Assembly (NCBI GenBank): GCA_948474755.1
Contig: CAOLHI010000616.1
Span: forward strand, 124,001-188,000
Source of the DNA: Ctenosaura bakeri
Lineage: Eukaryota > Chordata > Lepidosauria > Squamata > Iguanidae
Direction: 5' to 3'
Length of the DNA: 64,000 bases
In this document: piece after piece, positions 1-11,938 of the stretch
How the letters are laid out: each line of letters begins with the position of its first letter
Position numbering within the stretch: the first letter of the stretch is position 1
Position numbers and translations under genes: made by a program
The notes under the pieces: model-generated
Database searches by the model: none
What the model was told of the DNA's origin: nothing
What the model saw: only the letters and a program-made list of their open reading frames with translations

Positions 1-1049
1 AGATTCCTTTTTCATTTTCTTATAGGATGAGAAGAATTGCAATTACATCTGAATTAAGTAAGCCAATAATAGTGGACCAACATTGTGACTAAATTATGAT
101 ACTCTTCATTACTATTTTCCCATAAGAACTACCCAAACTTTCTCTAGGACTGGGCTGAACTTGAGAATTGAAATTTTGGAGACTGGAGAAATTAAGAGTG
201 TGTGGGGAGGAGGGTCCATCCAGACAAGAGGGAAATTCTGTGGGTCAGAGAAAAGCCAACCTGGGATTGAAATTACGACTTGTTCTGGATAGTGTTTGAT
301 TCTTTCTCAGAGACTATCTTAAAGGTGTTTTTTGGACTCAGCATTACTCCGGGAGAGCTAGAAGGCTGCTGTAGTCAGGATTGCCTTTGCCCAGTTTTAG
401 AGGATCTTGTCTTAATTCTCTCCCATTTAGCTCTATGTGGCACTACCCCTGAAAAGTATACAGCTAGTTCAATATGCAATGGCTAGATGGTCCAGAGTCC
501 AGATCTCATTGCTCTTGTACCATTTCCACAAGGCTCGACTTTGCTTCTTAACTCAAGTCAGTGATAAGGAAATCATTTCCACATGGAAAAGTGAACAATT
601 TCAGCATTTTTCTTATGCTTCATGGCATACAGGTTTTTCTACGCAAGTTTTGAGCACACTACTCACACTTTCAGGTTTTGTTGAGGAAAACTCATTCGCA
701 CAAATATGTATGATGTTTCCATGCACAGAAACATGGTTTTGGGTAGAGAATGTGTATTTTGAGAAAAATATACTTATTCTTGTGCAAAAGTATTGGTTTA
801 GGGGTTTGAGGATATTTTGTTTCTTTGTTTTGCACAGGAAACACTTGCAGAAAAACTATAGTTAGATAGGAATTCAGGTATTTTTATAAATTGCATAATC
901 TTGCAGAACCACAAATACCTGTGTATTAATATTCCCTGCATGTCCCAAAATGCAAAGAATCTCATAGCTAGTTTCCTTTTCTTCCCTATTGCCACTGAGG
1001 AAGTAAGCATTAACAAGCACTCTTCACATCCCTAGTTTTGATATACAAG
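1..1049. other. Unassigned single-copy-looking DNA
   Basis: No repeat family, RNA gene or conserved reading frame is recognised here. Open frames of up to about 140 codons occur on both strands but have low-complexity, stop-limited composition and no domain I recognise. Confidence 0.5.
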
Positions 1050-1140
1050 TTGCTAAATGGCTTAGGGTCAGGGTACCTGAAGGACCACATCCTTTTATAT
1101 ATTACTACCCAGAATTTGAAATTTGCAGTGGAATCTCATG
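1050..1140 (+). repeat. L2-type LINE 3' fragment (partial)
   Basis: The text resembles the post-RT part of the L2 element at 44.3 kb (the GLGP-YL-DRLL segment), with the same order of a 'gcttagggtcagggtacc'-like block followed by a block matching the 'ctcccatata' region. It is followed head-to-tail by a second L2 fragment starting near 1141, so it is a separate truncated copy or a rearranged piece. Assignment is by eye against the better copy in this window. Confidence 0.45.
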
Positions 1141-1399
1141 TTGTATAGTGGTACCTGCCCTATTTACATCCCATTTGGACTACTGTAAGGTGCTCTACTT
1201 GGGGCTGCCTTTGAAGAGTGTTTGGAAACTTCAACAACAGCCAAACTGTTAGCAGGGGCTGATTATAAAGTCAATACCACTCTCCTATTGAAACAACTCC
1301 ACTGGCTGCCAGTTTGTTGCTGGGCAGTGGACATACCTTAAATCGTTGATTAGGGCCTATAAATTTCCATGTGGCCCATTTCCAAGTTACTTAGACTGT
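1141..1399 (+). repeat. L2-type LINE 3' region, part 1 (interrupted by MITE)
   Basis: This matches the C-terminal region of the L2 element at 44.1-44.4 kb in order: the 'tggactactgtaa' block (RLDYCN-like), the 'ggggctgcc' block, 'caactccactggctgcc' (HWLP-like) and 'gggcctataaa' (KALHG-like). The copy continues after the family A MITE at 1400-1787, so the MITE inserted into an already resident LINE. The coding frame is broken. Confidence 0.7.
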
Positions 1400-1787
1400 G
1401 GCCCTTTTTGCATGGCATTTTCCATGCGAAAGGGCCCCTCGAGTGTCGCGCAAATGTGAGGAGTGGTCCACACTACGCACTCACATTTGCGCAACGCTCC
1501 AGGGCTTGGCAGGCATTTTTCATTTTTGGCTTTAAGCCAAAAATGATGCACGGTTGTGCATTGTTCCCAAGCCCTGCATGCACTTACCTTGCATGCAGAG
1601 CCTCGGGAGCTGGGCTGGTCACGCTTCCTGTCCCAGGCTGCACTGCGAAAGGAAGAGGTGGGGCTCTCATGCAAGCAGGAAGCTCATGTGGAGCTGAAGA
1701 AACCTGGACACGAGGGCCTCTCACAAGAGGATGCTTGCACAAGCACTGCACCCCAGCGCCGAGAAAAGGTAGGATGTGGAAAGGGCC
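1400..1787 (-). mobile_element. GC-rich MITE, family A, copy 1
   Basis: A 388-bp non-autonomous DNA element starts GGCCCTTTTTGCAT and ends GGAAAGGGCC. Compared with the copies at 18177, 30661 and 35224 it lies in reverse: its subterminal hairpin, with arms carrying a 'cactcacatttgcgcaacgctc'-type block, is near the left end. It sits inside an L2 LINE. The flanking triplets are TGT and TCT, so the 3-bp target duplication is imperfect. On the minus strand it carries a splice-donor-like AAG|GTAAGT at 1582-1590. The ORFs across it are by-products of its GC-rich inverted repeats. Confidence 0.85.
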
Positions 1788-2236
1788 TCTATGTCTTTGT
1801 GTGAACTGGCCCAGGCTCTAAGATCATCAGGAGAGGTCCTTCTCTCACCACTGCTGCAAGCAAGGTTGTTGGAGATGTGAGAGAACACCTTCTCAGTGGC
1901 TGTCCCTAGACTCTGGAACTCCCTTCTCAGGGAAGTCAGAATAGCCTCCTCCTTGTTGTTCTTCTGACAGCAGGCAAGGATCTTTTTATTCAGACAGGAA
2001 TTTTCATACAGAAAGTTTCTAAAGAATGGGCTACGGGGTGCTGTACTGTTTTAATTTCAACTGCTTTTTAATCTCTTTTTGGCTGTTTTAATTCTTTTAT
2101 AGTTTAATCCTGTTTAAATATATACTATTTATATGTACTTTAATTGGATTACTTTAATATGTAAATCATTTTGAGGCCTAGTGTTGGGCAAAAAATAAGC
2201 TATAAATAAAGATAATAATAAATAACAATAATAATG
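1788..2236 (+). repeat. L2-type LINE 3' region, part 2, with (ATA)n-like tail
   Basis: This continues the LINE interrupted at 1400. It reads through the 'ttctcagtggctgtcc' and 'ctctggaactcccttctcag' blocks also seen near 22060, then an AT-rich 3' UTR with 'ttgaggcc...ataagctataaataaa', and ends in an ATA/ACA-rich microsatellite at about 2210-2236. That order (GC-rich block, T-rich 3' UTR, trinucleotide tail) is shared with the L2 copies ending at 22466 and 44816. Confidence 0.7.
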
Positions 2237-2324
2237 TTCTGCCTCCAGAACACTGAGAGGCCACATTGTTGAGTAAACAAGATATAGCTTTTTCAGTAGT
2301 GGCATCTCAGCTGCTCCCTACCAA
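2237..2324 (+). repeat. Second LINE 3' fragment, left part
   Basis: The short text before the second family A MITE ends in 'ggcatctcagctgctccctaccaa', which resembles the 'wNSLP' block of L2/CR1-type LINE 3' ends. It resumes after the MITE at 2733. Confidence 0.4.
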
Positions 2325-2732
2325 AGCCCTTTTCACATGCAGTTTCTTATGCGAGAGGGCCCCTTGAGTGTCGCATAAACGGGAGGAGTGGTCCGTACGA
2401 CTCACTCAAGAGCCTAATGCAGACCACGGATGCATTTTTTTTTTAATTTTCAGCTTCAAGCCAAAAATGCTGCACGGCCGTGCAAGGCTCCCGGGGCCCT
2501 TGTGCACTTACCTGCCCTGCGGTGCATCGGACGAGAGGGCCGGTCACACTTCCTCCCCCAGTGCAGCCTACAGCTCCCAGGCTGCACTGCGGAAGGAAAG
2601 TGTGGGGCGCTCGCGCGACGGTCGCGTACCAGGAAGCCAGCTGCGGGAGGAGCGATGTGAGTGCCTCGCGCAAGAGGCTGCTTGTGCAAACGGCACCCCC
2701 CCTCCGTGAGCAGGTAACGTGCGGAAAGGCTG
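2325..2732 (-). mobile_element. GC-rich MITE, family A, copy 2, with CAA target duplication
   Basis: A 408-bp element starts AGCCCTTTTCACAT and ends GTGCGGAAAGGCTG, a diverged form of the family A termini. The perfect 3-bp flank CAA lies at 2322-2324 and 2733-2735. Orientation is reverse: the hairpin segment is on the left. The rc of ACTTACCTG at 2506-2514 gives a CAG|GTAAGT donor-like motif. It interrupts an older LINE fragment. Confidence 0.85.
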
Positions 2733-2816
2733 CAAGAGAAGTTAGCTTCAGCCAGGCAGACAAGACAGTCTTGCTTTATAGAGACTTTGGATACTGAAAT
2801 TAAAATGTTTTTTTTT
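2733..2816 (+). repeat. Second LINE 3' fragment, right part
   Basis: Text after the MITE reads 'gccaggcagacaagacag' and 'tttatagagactttgg', in keeping with the end of an L2/CR1-type 3' region, then grades into T-rich DNA. Confidence 0.35.
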
Positions 2817-3100
2817 AGGGTATTTATTTTTAACTGTGTGGGTTTTATTTTTTTTAAAAAAAGAACTTTCTAAAAATATTTTGACTTGTTTTTACAGAAA
2901 ATGTGTCCCCCTGCCCCCTGTTTTTAATCTACTGTACATCACATCTGGGGCCTCACAGTTCAACTAGTGATGAACAAATATTTAAATATACATATAAAGC
3001 AACCTCATAGTACACATGTCCATAGTAATGATGGCAATGCTACCCCCAGTTCTACTGGCTCCCTCTGAAACAGGCATAGTTCTCCTACTCCTGTCTCTTT

Positions 3101-3288
3101 GGCCATTTCTGTGCTACACTGTTATAGTGCTATTATTCTACTTTCAACATGGAATCCTGGGGTAGGGAGGGGCATTTAGAATTCTCAGCTAGAGAGTTCT
3201 TTGGCCTCAGTAAACTACAAATCCCAAAATCCCACAGGAGGTTGAAAGTGGAATAACAGCACTATAACAATGTAGTGTGGAAATAGCC
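3101..3288. mobile_element. Palindromic MITE, family B, copy 1, TTT target duplication
   Basis: A 188-bp imperfect inverted repeat starts GGCCATTTCTGTGCTACACTG; the rc of its right end starts GGCTATTTCCACACTACATTG. Arms contain 'ccactttcaac'-type and 'gtaaactacaaa'-type blocks shared with the copies at 31893, 32825 and 56401. Flanks are TTT at 3098-3100 and 3289-3291. It has no coding capacity. Confidence 0.85.
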
Positions 3289-4374
3289 TTTGTTGAGGTG
3301 TTGTCTATCAATGTGTATGTAGCTGAAGCTTCTTCAGTCTCACAGTTTTTGCCACCTGAGTTCCCAAGGTTTACAATAAGAAGCAGATCAAAATCAACAT
3401 TCCTCTTAAGAATCTCTTTGGAATTTCAGGATATTTATTGCAAGAGAATGAACAGCTATTTATTTAATCTGTTTTCATTTCATCTTATGCACTTGCACAC
3501 TCTGAGAGGAAGATTTTCATATCAAATGGACATACATAGTCAAATATGTAGACAGATTTTGTTGTGTATACAAATTCTTATAAAGTCTGTACATGGTTTA
3601 GATACATGGTTTCCACAAACATATCATATTTACCTCATTACATGATCAAGGCATATATCTCTTATCCTATAAGGAAAACATCATATATGAACATAAACCT
3701 TTCCTTTCTGTGACCATCTTTCTGCAGAGGAATGGTCCTCTCTACTGTAAAGTATGATAAACAGTGTACGAAACAGCTGTTGGAAGCAGAAGTACAAAGT
3801 ACTCCACAAGACTGTTCTTCTCTTAAAAGGTCTTGGCTTTCTTGTCTGTTTTACAATAACTGCTATGGAGAGGGAGTAAGAGAGAGAGTTTCTTTCTTTT
3901 TCTTTTTTTCCCTGTGAGAAGTTCAGCTATGATTTTCTTTGCTCCAGATTGTTGCTAGCCTGGATTCAGAGTACCAGGAAGAAAACATTTATTATTGGTT
4001 CTTCCTTCTATTGCTAATAACATTATCTATTGTATGAGGATTCTGTATGCTCTACTGAGAAAACAAGGATAGTACTGAACAAAATTCTGGATTTCAGTTG
4101 TAGAAAGCTAAATCCAAATTCATATTCAGAAACAGAGAGTTCAAAGTGTGAATCAGCAATGATTGCCTTTTAATAACACTACATTGCCACATATTGCACT
4201 GTGCTGCTGTAAGAAGCAAAATGAGATAGCCTTATGGCTAAAATCTAACTATTAGTCCTAACAAGAGTAAGCCCATTGAACCAATACCAGATAAATATTC
4301 ACTTGCCAAAGTCCAAATGCTATACCTGAGATTAATAATTGCATTTAGTGGCTTGTACACTGTGTGAGCAGGGC
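3289..4374. other. Unassigned AT-rich DNA
   Basis: No gene seen. A stretch at about 4247-4312 ('ttagtcctaacaagagtaag', then 'cccattgaacc') resembles a common short palindromic interspersed repeat of reptile genomes, but I cannot set its limits. Confidence 0.4.
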
Positions 4375-4552
4375 CTGTATGGTATTGTGGTTTGAATTTT
4401 GGACTACAACTCTGGAGACCAGGGATTGATTCCCCACTTGGCCATGGAAACCCACTTCATAACCTGGGTATGCACCCAGAAAACCTCATGATAGGTTTTC
4501 CTGAGGGTCGCTGTAAGTCAGAAATGACATGAAGTCAGATAACAACGATGCT
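4375..4552 (+). mobile_element. Sauria-type tRNA-derived SINE, internally deleted
   Basis: A tRNA-like head ('ggtattgtggtttgaa', then 'ctggagaccagggattgattcc' containing the B-box-like stretch) is followed by the 'cccacttggccatggaaaccc' body and a BovB-like tail 'gggtcgctgtaagtcagaaa' ending in ACAACG. The middle ('cctcagaggaaggcaaagg' segment of fuller copies) is missing. Confidence 0.85.
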
Positions 4553-7500
4553 GTATGAGCTCCACAATGTAGGACTGTTATAATTAGATTCTTATTTTAC
4601 ATGTGTTCCTGGAAATGTATTTATTAGGATAATGCACATTCCTCATTGCCAATCATTCTAATGGACAGACTGCTCTGTAGATTTCCGTTGTCTTCAGTTT
4701 TCAATTTTTCCAGCCTTGTACATTTCTTTCCATTCTTGTAGTTTTTTAAAGCTTTTAAGAAAGTACTCTCCGTTTAAAAATTGTATTTTTGTTTGCTTTT
4801 TACCTAATGTACATATTTTTTTGGTATGAAGTTTTGCCTATCATGCCTGATATAGTTAATTTATTTGTAAGCAGTCCTCCTTCTGTATGCTTTTATTAAT
4901 CTGTGTATTTTTCTACGCACTTTTCACTGATGTAATTCTCTAGTCATTTTTGTTGTTGTTTAAAGACATTCATTGCAAAATTCTGAAAAGTGCAAATGCT
5001 ACTTCATTTTGTTTATTTATTTCAGAAATGAAACTTTGATTCTTATAGAAATACAAATCAAACAACTTTGCCCATAGTATTAACAATATAAGAATACCAA
5101 TAATTGATAAGTTGTTTTGAATATCATACCCCCTCCCAAGAAATAGGTATAATGCCATATGAACAACATTAAAACATTGGCTAGTAATGCATATAATAAA
5201 TTTAATGTATTAACATTTATTCCCATGTGTAGTTGTGCAAGTATGTGTGTGTTGCATGTATTTTATAACTTTTCTTATCTCCATCTTCCAACCTACAACC
5301 TTCTTCTGAAGGTTTATCCATTACCTCAATCTCAATCTTTATTGAAATGAGCTCGGTGACCTTTCCTTGCACCACATTCATTTCATCCATCCAGATTCAT
5401 TTTAGAATCAAGCAATAGGAAACTAACAACTCAAAAAGGTGCCAACAAATATTGCAAGAGACCTTTTGGAAACAAAAAATACAATCAATCTCAACCTGAT
5501 ACATGTGAAAGATTTCCTCATACCAATTCTCTCAGCCTATATAAAACAAAATGTACTGTGGAGTTTGGACTGAACTTGCATCCAGTAAAGACTGCTTGCA
5601 CGAAGGCATAAGAAAAACCAATGCACTGCTGCAATGTCCAGAGTGACCAACAGTTGGTAGAAGTCTTCTCCTGATTTTCTTGTAATAATAGGTTGTCTTG
5701 GCGGGTTCAGCTATGTTTGACAACAACAGCAACAACAGACAGCATTTCTTTTTGCATTTATTTATTTGTCACTTCCTAAGTATATTCTTGAAGTATTCCT
5801 GAAGTATTCTTGAGTCTGAAAAACAGCACATATTCAATTCTGTATTCCCTCTCTGTAACTCCATGGGCTACTGAAGGGGAAGGATTGCCTTTGTGTTGCT
5901 TAAAGAAAGAGAAGTCCATGGTCCACTATGATTTTTGTGTGACAATGTGCCTGGTGTTGAGACAGAATTTCCCATAATATAAAACTCAGGCATGCTCTGG
6001 TGTCAGCCTTCTTGTGTGGTAGTTAGCACTGGAAGCAAACACCAACTTTATATGGAGCAGGCCTTAGGCCTTGGTGTTCCTAGTGACTTATAACCCACAG
6101 TCAAGGCCAGTGGTTGGAGCACCAGTGGGGACTCTCAGACTAAGGCAATAGTTTTGTTTTTGCAGAGCAGGCATCAGGAATCCTTGAAGCATTGGGCTGG
6201 GGTGTCTCCCAATCTAGTTGAAGCCATACCACATTCACAGAAAGAGTTTAGAAATGGGAGCAGGGAGATGTCTTTACATTGTTATTTAGAGAACTATAGG
6301 GAAAGGACAAGAAGGAGGAAGAAGAGGAGAAAGCCAAGGAGAGAATCAAAAAAGCAAAAGTTGAGCAGATTTGTGGTAATTGGTTCTCAGGACTTCTTAT
6401 TTAGGGCAGGGTTTAGTAAAAGCCCAACTTTGGCAGGCCCTGGGTATTTTTTCAGTACATAATTATTAAACCTAGGAGGTATGTGAATTTCTCAAGCTTG
6501 GCCTAGCTTCAATATGCTGAAGCCTTTAGAAGGAGAGCAGCCATTAACTCACACTTACATGGGATAAGTGTCAGCCACAGTTTTCAATGTAGATAGGAAC
6601 TCATGAACAACAAACTCAAAAAGATAGGTCTGACAGTCACTTTGTATACACAGTGACATCTTAACTCCCAACCCATTGTGAGATACTTCAATACTCACCT
6701 GTTGGGAATTTGGAGTTCAGTGACATTACAACTGGCAGCTAGGTCAGTTTTAAGCCTGAGTGGTTAAACTGATGGGTATGCACTGGTATGCACATTTTAA
6801 AATCCAGAATTTAGAATGATAAAAAAAAAATTAAACACTGTTGTTTTTCCTGTTGTCATCTTCATTATCATCAGCATCTTTTGAAAAGTTTTTGACCCTT
6901 TTAGTACCTTTCTCAATTGTGGGCTGTGAAAGTGGTCAGATCTTTTGTTCGCTATGCGTTAGCTGGATGATTTTCTTTTAGTGAAACCCAGTGGGACTGG
7001 ACAGTGTGGCTAGCTCATGCAAAAGTTGATAGGTTGCGGCTTCCTTTGGCATTCCTTTAGCAGAAGAAAAATGAGAGGGAGCTTGAAGCGGTTAACCTTC
7101 TAGGTTATAGAGATTCACAGAATGGCACGTTGTGCCAGCTTTACTATTGAGTAGTGTAGATTTAAGAGACAGAGTCTTAGCATTTTTAGCTCAGTGAAAG
7201 ATCACATTAAAGTGATTATAGGAGTTGGTAGGTTCCTTCAACATGGTCTGTAAGGGGCTTTCCCCCCCCCAGGTATAGCCTTCTTGTTGTGTTTATTTGA
7301 AGCTATGAAGGGTCTTGCACAGCATGGACATCATACATAACAGAAGTTCCTGGAATGTTATAATAGGATTTCTTTTGCAGGGAGGGTTTTTGTTGGGACC
7401 TAAACTTCACAAATGCTCAGACATTGCTGGATCCCTGGGTTTTGAAGGGGTTTTAGGAACAGTGGTATGCAGCAGTTATTGTTCTGGATTTGACGTTTCT

Positions 7501-8440
7501 GTAGTTCTTCCCCATTTTGATTGCAATTTGGACACAGACTGAAGATTTTAGTAACTTATTGGTTCATTTACAGAACAACAATCTGGCCACCATTCATGTG
7601 TTAACTTTTTTACATACACTTTACAATTCTCTTAATCATTTACTTTTCTCTGCTTGAAATTCAACAACCATTTCCTAATGTGCTGCATCCCTGGCACAGA
7701 GAATAGCATTGCTGACACTGTATCTCATAAACAATAGTTCAGGTAGTTGGTTCCAGGGACTGAGCAAAAGTGAGAGATTATGCCAGAAGACCTTTCGGCA
7801 CAATAGTGTGAGACTTCAGGGACAATAAATTTGGCATTAATATCCAGTATCAGGACGAGCAGTCATGACACAAACTGCATGACATCATCCACAAGAATAG
7901 ATCAGGTATCCTGAATATTTACCTGTGAATGAAAAGCTTCAGACTCCATGATTGCCCTCCCTTTGCTGGTTTCCAGAGTGCCATTATGTATCTTTTACCC
8001 TTAAAAGCTGTTTCTCAGCTGTCTATTGAGTTAACCATTTGGAGCCATGGCAACATGTACAGGAGAAACAGCAGAATCAAAAAACTGATAAAGGAACTGA
8101 TATGCCTTGTAGGATACGGTAAAATGAGGGCCTGGTCTTTCAGGAGGGTCGTTGCTGCTGTCTTCATGCTTTACATTTGAATACATGTCAAGAAAGGAAT
8201 TAAGATAGAGAATAGGTTTTGTCTGATGAATCTAAGAGGTAGAACTGGTTGAAATGAAGGAGATGAAAGGAAAGACAAGAGAGTAATGTGGCTAGGTGGG
8301 TGAGAAATGAGGATGCAAACAATACTCATTTTTTTCACAACATTGATGGGGGTAAAAGATCCCAGCACAGAAGAAGAAAAAAACACCTGGTGGCAGTCAT
8401 AGATTCTTTGCACTTCAGGACTCTCCCCCTCCACACACCT
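4553..8440. other. Long stretch without recognised genes or repeats
   Basis: Mostly AT-rich single-copy-looking DNA. Open frames (for example 6154-6462 plus and 7929-8180 plus) have no start context, splice logic or domain I can identify. An L2-like A/T tail may lie at about 5750-5775. I see nothing else. Confidence 0.4.
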
Positions 8441-8560
8441 ATAGGAAAATTCATTTGCACTACAACATGTTCTTTTTGATATCGAAAACATTATTTTTGC
8501 CTGGAAAAAAGTCATATTTTCTGTGCAAAAAGCCCTACATGCACTATTCTGGAAACCAAT
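8441..8560. repeat. Short dyad-rich repeat, 'TTTTCTGYRCARAAA' type, copy 1
   Basis: Several imperfect copies of a self-complementary motif occur in a row ('tcgaaaacattatttttgcc', 'catattttctgtgcaaaaag'), ending in 'ccctacatgcac'. The same arrangement recurs at 58236-58450, so it is a dispersed repeat rather than chance. Confidence 0.45.
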
Positions 8561-8759
8561 TTACTTTTTCTTTTAAAAGGTCCAGAAGTATGAATAGTGG
8601 TTGGCAACTGTGTGGAAATCCTGGTATTTGTACACAGTGGGGAGAAGACTGCTAAGATCACCCATTCTTCCATGCAAGAATGAAAAAATTGCTGATTGTT
8701 ATAAAAAGTCCTCCATTCACCTTAAGCATAATTTATTTTTTTCTAGTTTATTAACAATT

Positions 8760-9180
8760 GATTTAACATGTTAACTGTTTCTTACTAACTACTCAATTTC
8801 TGACTGTAAGGAAATTAATAAACGCCATGTGGTGCTGGAGGATACATCACTTTCCTCATGCCTGTCAATCCGTCATCAAGATGATGACACCCATCATAGC
8901 TATTGGGAGTGAGAGATAGTTTGAATATGGTTCACCTTTAGTGTGAAGCAGACAGAGGGATTCTTCTGGAGTAATGAGTTGGCTCATTATACATATTTTC
9001 ACTGCTCATAATAGGTTTTGCTATGAGTGTGCACTGTTGACCCGGACGTCTTACTCTGTAATTAATAATTACGCTGTTTTGAACTGATAGCCAACTTTTG
9101 CACCTGCATTTGACCTCGTAGAATATACATCAGATTAATTTTAGAATTCAATTAGGGTACCTTTTATTAGGCCAACGCAA
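8760..9180. promoter_or_regulatory. Candidate conserved noncoding element
   Basis: Repeat-free, balanced-composition sequence carrying a homeodomain-type palindrome (TAATTAATAATTA at about 9060), an E-box-like CACCTGCA and clean non-repetitive text, set among repeats. This is a guess from texture only; no comparison was possible. Confidence 0.2.
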
Positions 9181-9282
9181 AGGTGACAAAGGTCACTGTG
9201 CATGTTGGTTGAACTATTTCTTCAAAATTTTTCTTCAGGCAAGATGGTAGCAATGGTGAGTATGATGATGGTGATGGTGGGG

Positions 9283-9440
9283 ATGTGAAGCATTTATATC
9301 ATATGCTTTAGCCAAGAAGGGTCCCAGGCAGCTTGCAAGATAGGTAATACAACAGTCCCAACCCTCAGACCCTCAGTCTAAATAAGATATGATACATGGG
9401 GAAAAAGAGATTTAGGGAGGAGGTCTGATGGTTATAGTGA
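9283..9440 (-). repeat. LINE 3' tail fragment (CR1/L2-like), minus
   Basis: Read on the plus strand it has the order typical of a reversed LINE 3' end: 'catttatatcatatgcttt', then 'gggtcccaggcagcttgcaag', then 'aacagtcccaaccctcag'. This resembles the '-ataaata' end with the GCCTTGGG-type block of CR1/L2 3' UTRs. Confidence 0.4.
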
Positions 9441-9675
9441 GACAGATAAGAATAGCTAGAAATAGTTCAAGCAGCCTGCTGGAATAGTTGCCAAAGTCTG
9501 GCTGCAGAAGAAAGGCAGAGGTGCATTCTGTAACTGCTTTCTTTTTATTCATATAGCCACACTGTCTCTACATACTCAGATAGTAAAATGCCTTCTGAAT
9601 CTTTTGTGTGAGCAAACAGTAGGACCTCCTATGATGTGCAGGACCTTCATCCTTTTGCTCATCAGTCGGTCATCT

Positions 9676-9689
9676 GTACTAAGAACTTC
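9676..9689. repeat. Target-site duplication of the L1 (left copy)
   Basis: GTACTAAGAACTTC, identical to 11939-11952. It marks the 3' side of the minus-strand L1 insertion. Confidence 0.9.
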
Positions 9690-11938
9690 TTCTTTTTTTA
9701 ATTTAATTTTTATTAGATAAATATTCAAATATATAAAATATATAAAATACCAAACAAAAGAAATTGTAGGAAAAACCACCAAAGCGAAGTGTGTGTGTGT
9801 GTGTGTATATAGAATAGTTCCACTCATATATCTGAAAATTAGAATACACTTAAAGATAGCAATCAGCAATATGATATAACAAATAAGAAGATTTAACCAT
9901 CTATTTGCCTGTATTTATATATAAATATTTCTAAGTGTAATTGATTTATGGTCAGTTCCAGTATATTATCCTCATATTCCTATTCTTATCTACTTCCATA
10001 CATCTCCATAGTTCAGTTTATAATCAACACTTCTGTCTTTCCTCACTTTCCTAACCTATATGAAATCTTATTGTCATATACTATATTATAGTAGCGGCAG
10101 CATATGTGATGTCTACCTTTTTAAACAATTGATTGCCTTTCTGATTTTCTTACAATTTATGTTTCAATCTATTTTTCATTTCTTCTACAAAAAATAAAGC
10201 AGTGTATTATCTAAAAGAGTGATCTTGACCTTTAAGCATAATGTAAACTATAAAGCTTCTGATTTTTCTTGTTTATATAGTTCTCAATTATATTCCAACT
10301 ATCGTCTCTTTTGTTTAGCAATTTCCCTTTTAACATCTGAGTCATTCTGTCTAGATCTTTAAATTCTATAAGCTTTATCAGCCAATCTTCTATCTGTGGG
10401 ATTTGTTTGTTTTTCCATAATTTAGCATATGTAATTCTAGCCATGGTGGTCATGTACATAATTATTCTCCAATTTTTAAGTTTTACTGATCTATCCTATC
10501 TGTGAAGCATGTTTAGAAGGAAAAATTCAGATATCAATGGAATGTTCATATGCAATATTTCAGACACTTTTTCCTGAATCATTTTCCAGTACTTTTTAGC
10601 TAATGAACAAGACCACTACATATGATAGAAAGTTCTGTTTTCTTTCCCACATTTTCAACAGTTATTATTTTTTGTCGTATATATCTTGTTCAGCTTCACC
10701 AGGTTGAGATACCACCTAAGCATCATCTTCAAGTAGTGTTCTTTCAGTAATTGCACTGATGTAAATTTCTGTGTATTTGCCCAGCTTTTTTCCCATTGAT
10801 CTACGTGTAGTTCGTGGCCAATATTTTGTGCTCACTGATCATGCAGTCTTTGATTTGTTCAGATTCTAGTTCTCTTTCCAGAAAATTTTTGTAAAGTTGC
10901 GATGTTAGATGTTGTGGTGTTTCAAATATCACTTTCTCATATTAATTAGTTTTTCTCATTGATTCGAACCCTTCTAATTTCAAGTTCATCTTAAATCTTT
11001 CCTTCAGTTGCATGTATAAGAACCATTGACATTTAAACCCCATTGATTCTAATTCCTCTCTTGATTTCAGTTTAAAATTTTGGTTGTTTTCTTCAATTAG
11101 TATATCTTTATATCAAATCCATTTTTCTGATAGGTCTCTCCATCTACCATATAAACCTTCATGTGGAGAAATCCATTGGGGGATTTTTCTATACATTTTA
11201 TTATTAAATTTAGCCCAGATCCTTAGTAACAATTTTCTTATGTAATAATTTTGAAATCCTTTATCAATTTTAGCTTTACCATACCATAAGTACACATGCC
11301 AACCGAAACATATATCTGGGCCTTCCAATTCAAGACAGGCCATTAGCGTAATAGTACAATTTCAGGTCTGGAAGTCCGAAACCTCCTTTTTCTTTTTTCT
11401 CTGTCAGAATCTTCCATTTAATTCTAATTTTTTTCCTCTTCCCAGATGAATTTGGAAAGATCCTTCTGCCATTCTTGAAAGAGTTTATCACTGATAATCA
11501 TTGGGACGTTTTGGAAGAGGAAATTCATTTTAGGCAGGATATTCATTTTTATAGCAGCCACTCTTCTGAGCAATGATGAATTTGGTTTTTTCCAATTTTG
11601 TAAATGTTATTTGATTTCGGTCCATGTTGTTTTATAATCATTTTTGAATAATTCATTATTTTGTTTTGAGACCCATATACCAGGATATTTTATTTTATTT
11701 TCCTGTTTGGATTCAGTATCTTTGAGCAGTTTCTCTAGTTCTTCTTTCTCTATGTTTTTTGTTAGCATTTTTGTTTTTTCTTTATTGATTCTGAATCTAG
11801 TGCCCTCCCCAAACCTTTGAATTTTGTCCAGTAATTTTTCTATACTTTGGGCAGCATCTTCTAAGAAGATAACTAATTCATCTGCGTAGGCCTTGCATTT
11901 GTATTCATATTGTTTGATTTTCGTGCTTTTTATTTCTG
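9690..11938 (-). mobile_element. 5'-truncated L1-clade LINE with target-site duplication
   Basis: A minus-strand L1 insertion of about 2.25 kb. Its 3' end is on the left, with a T-rich run at 9690-9710 (the A-rich tail on the coding strand) and an AT-rich 3' UTR up to about 10200. ORF2 remnants follow to 11938. It is flanked by a perfect 14-bp duplication (9676-9689 and 11939-11952), which fits target-primed reverse transcription. The 5' break falls just upstream of the RT active-site motif, so endonuclease and most of RT never inserted. The copy is old: its frame is broken several times. Confidence 0.92.
10232..11938 (-). pseudogene. L1 ORF2 C-terminal half, decayed
   Basis: Minus-strand fragments of an L1 reverse transcriptase. 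11938-11607 holds the RT active-site region (YADELVIFLED) followed by a 'FRINKEKTKML' segment (compare L1 'YKINVQKSQ'). The expected YADD box reads Y-A-D-E at 11888-11877, so the second catalytic aspartate is lost. Near 11395-11340 the minus strand reads GGFGLPDLKLYYYA, an L1 landmark after the RT domain, then frameshifts into CLELEGPDICFGWHVYLWYG (11343-11113). 10459-10232 holds an L1 C-terminal segment with ARITYAKLWKNKQIPQIEDW. Full-length L1 ORF2 is about 1,250 residues; this is roughly the last 500, with frameshifts and stops. Confidence 0.88.

Noticed and set aside
1369..1821. 150-codon open frame on the plus strand with overlapping frames on both strands
   Set aside because: It lies almost wholly in a family A MITE (1400-1787). 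The GC-rich inverted repeats suppress stops in all frames, and equivalent frames appear at the other copies.
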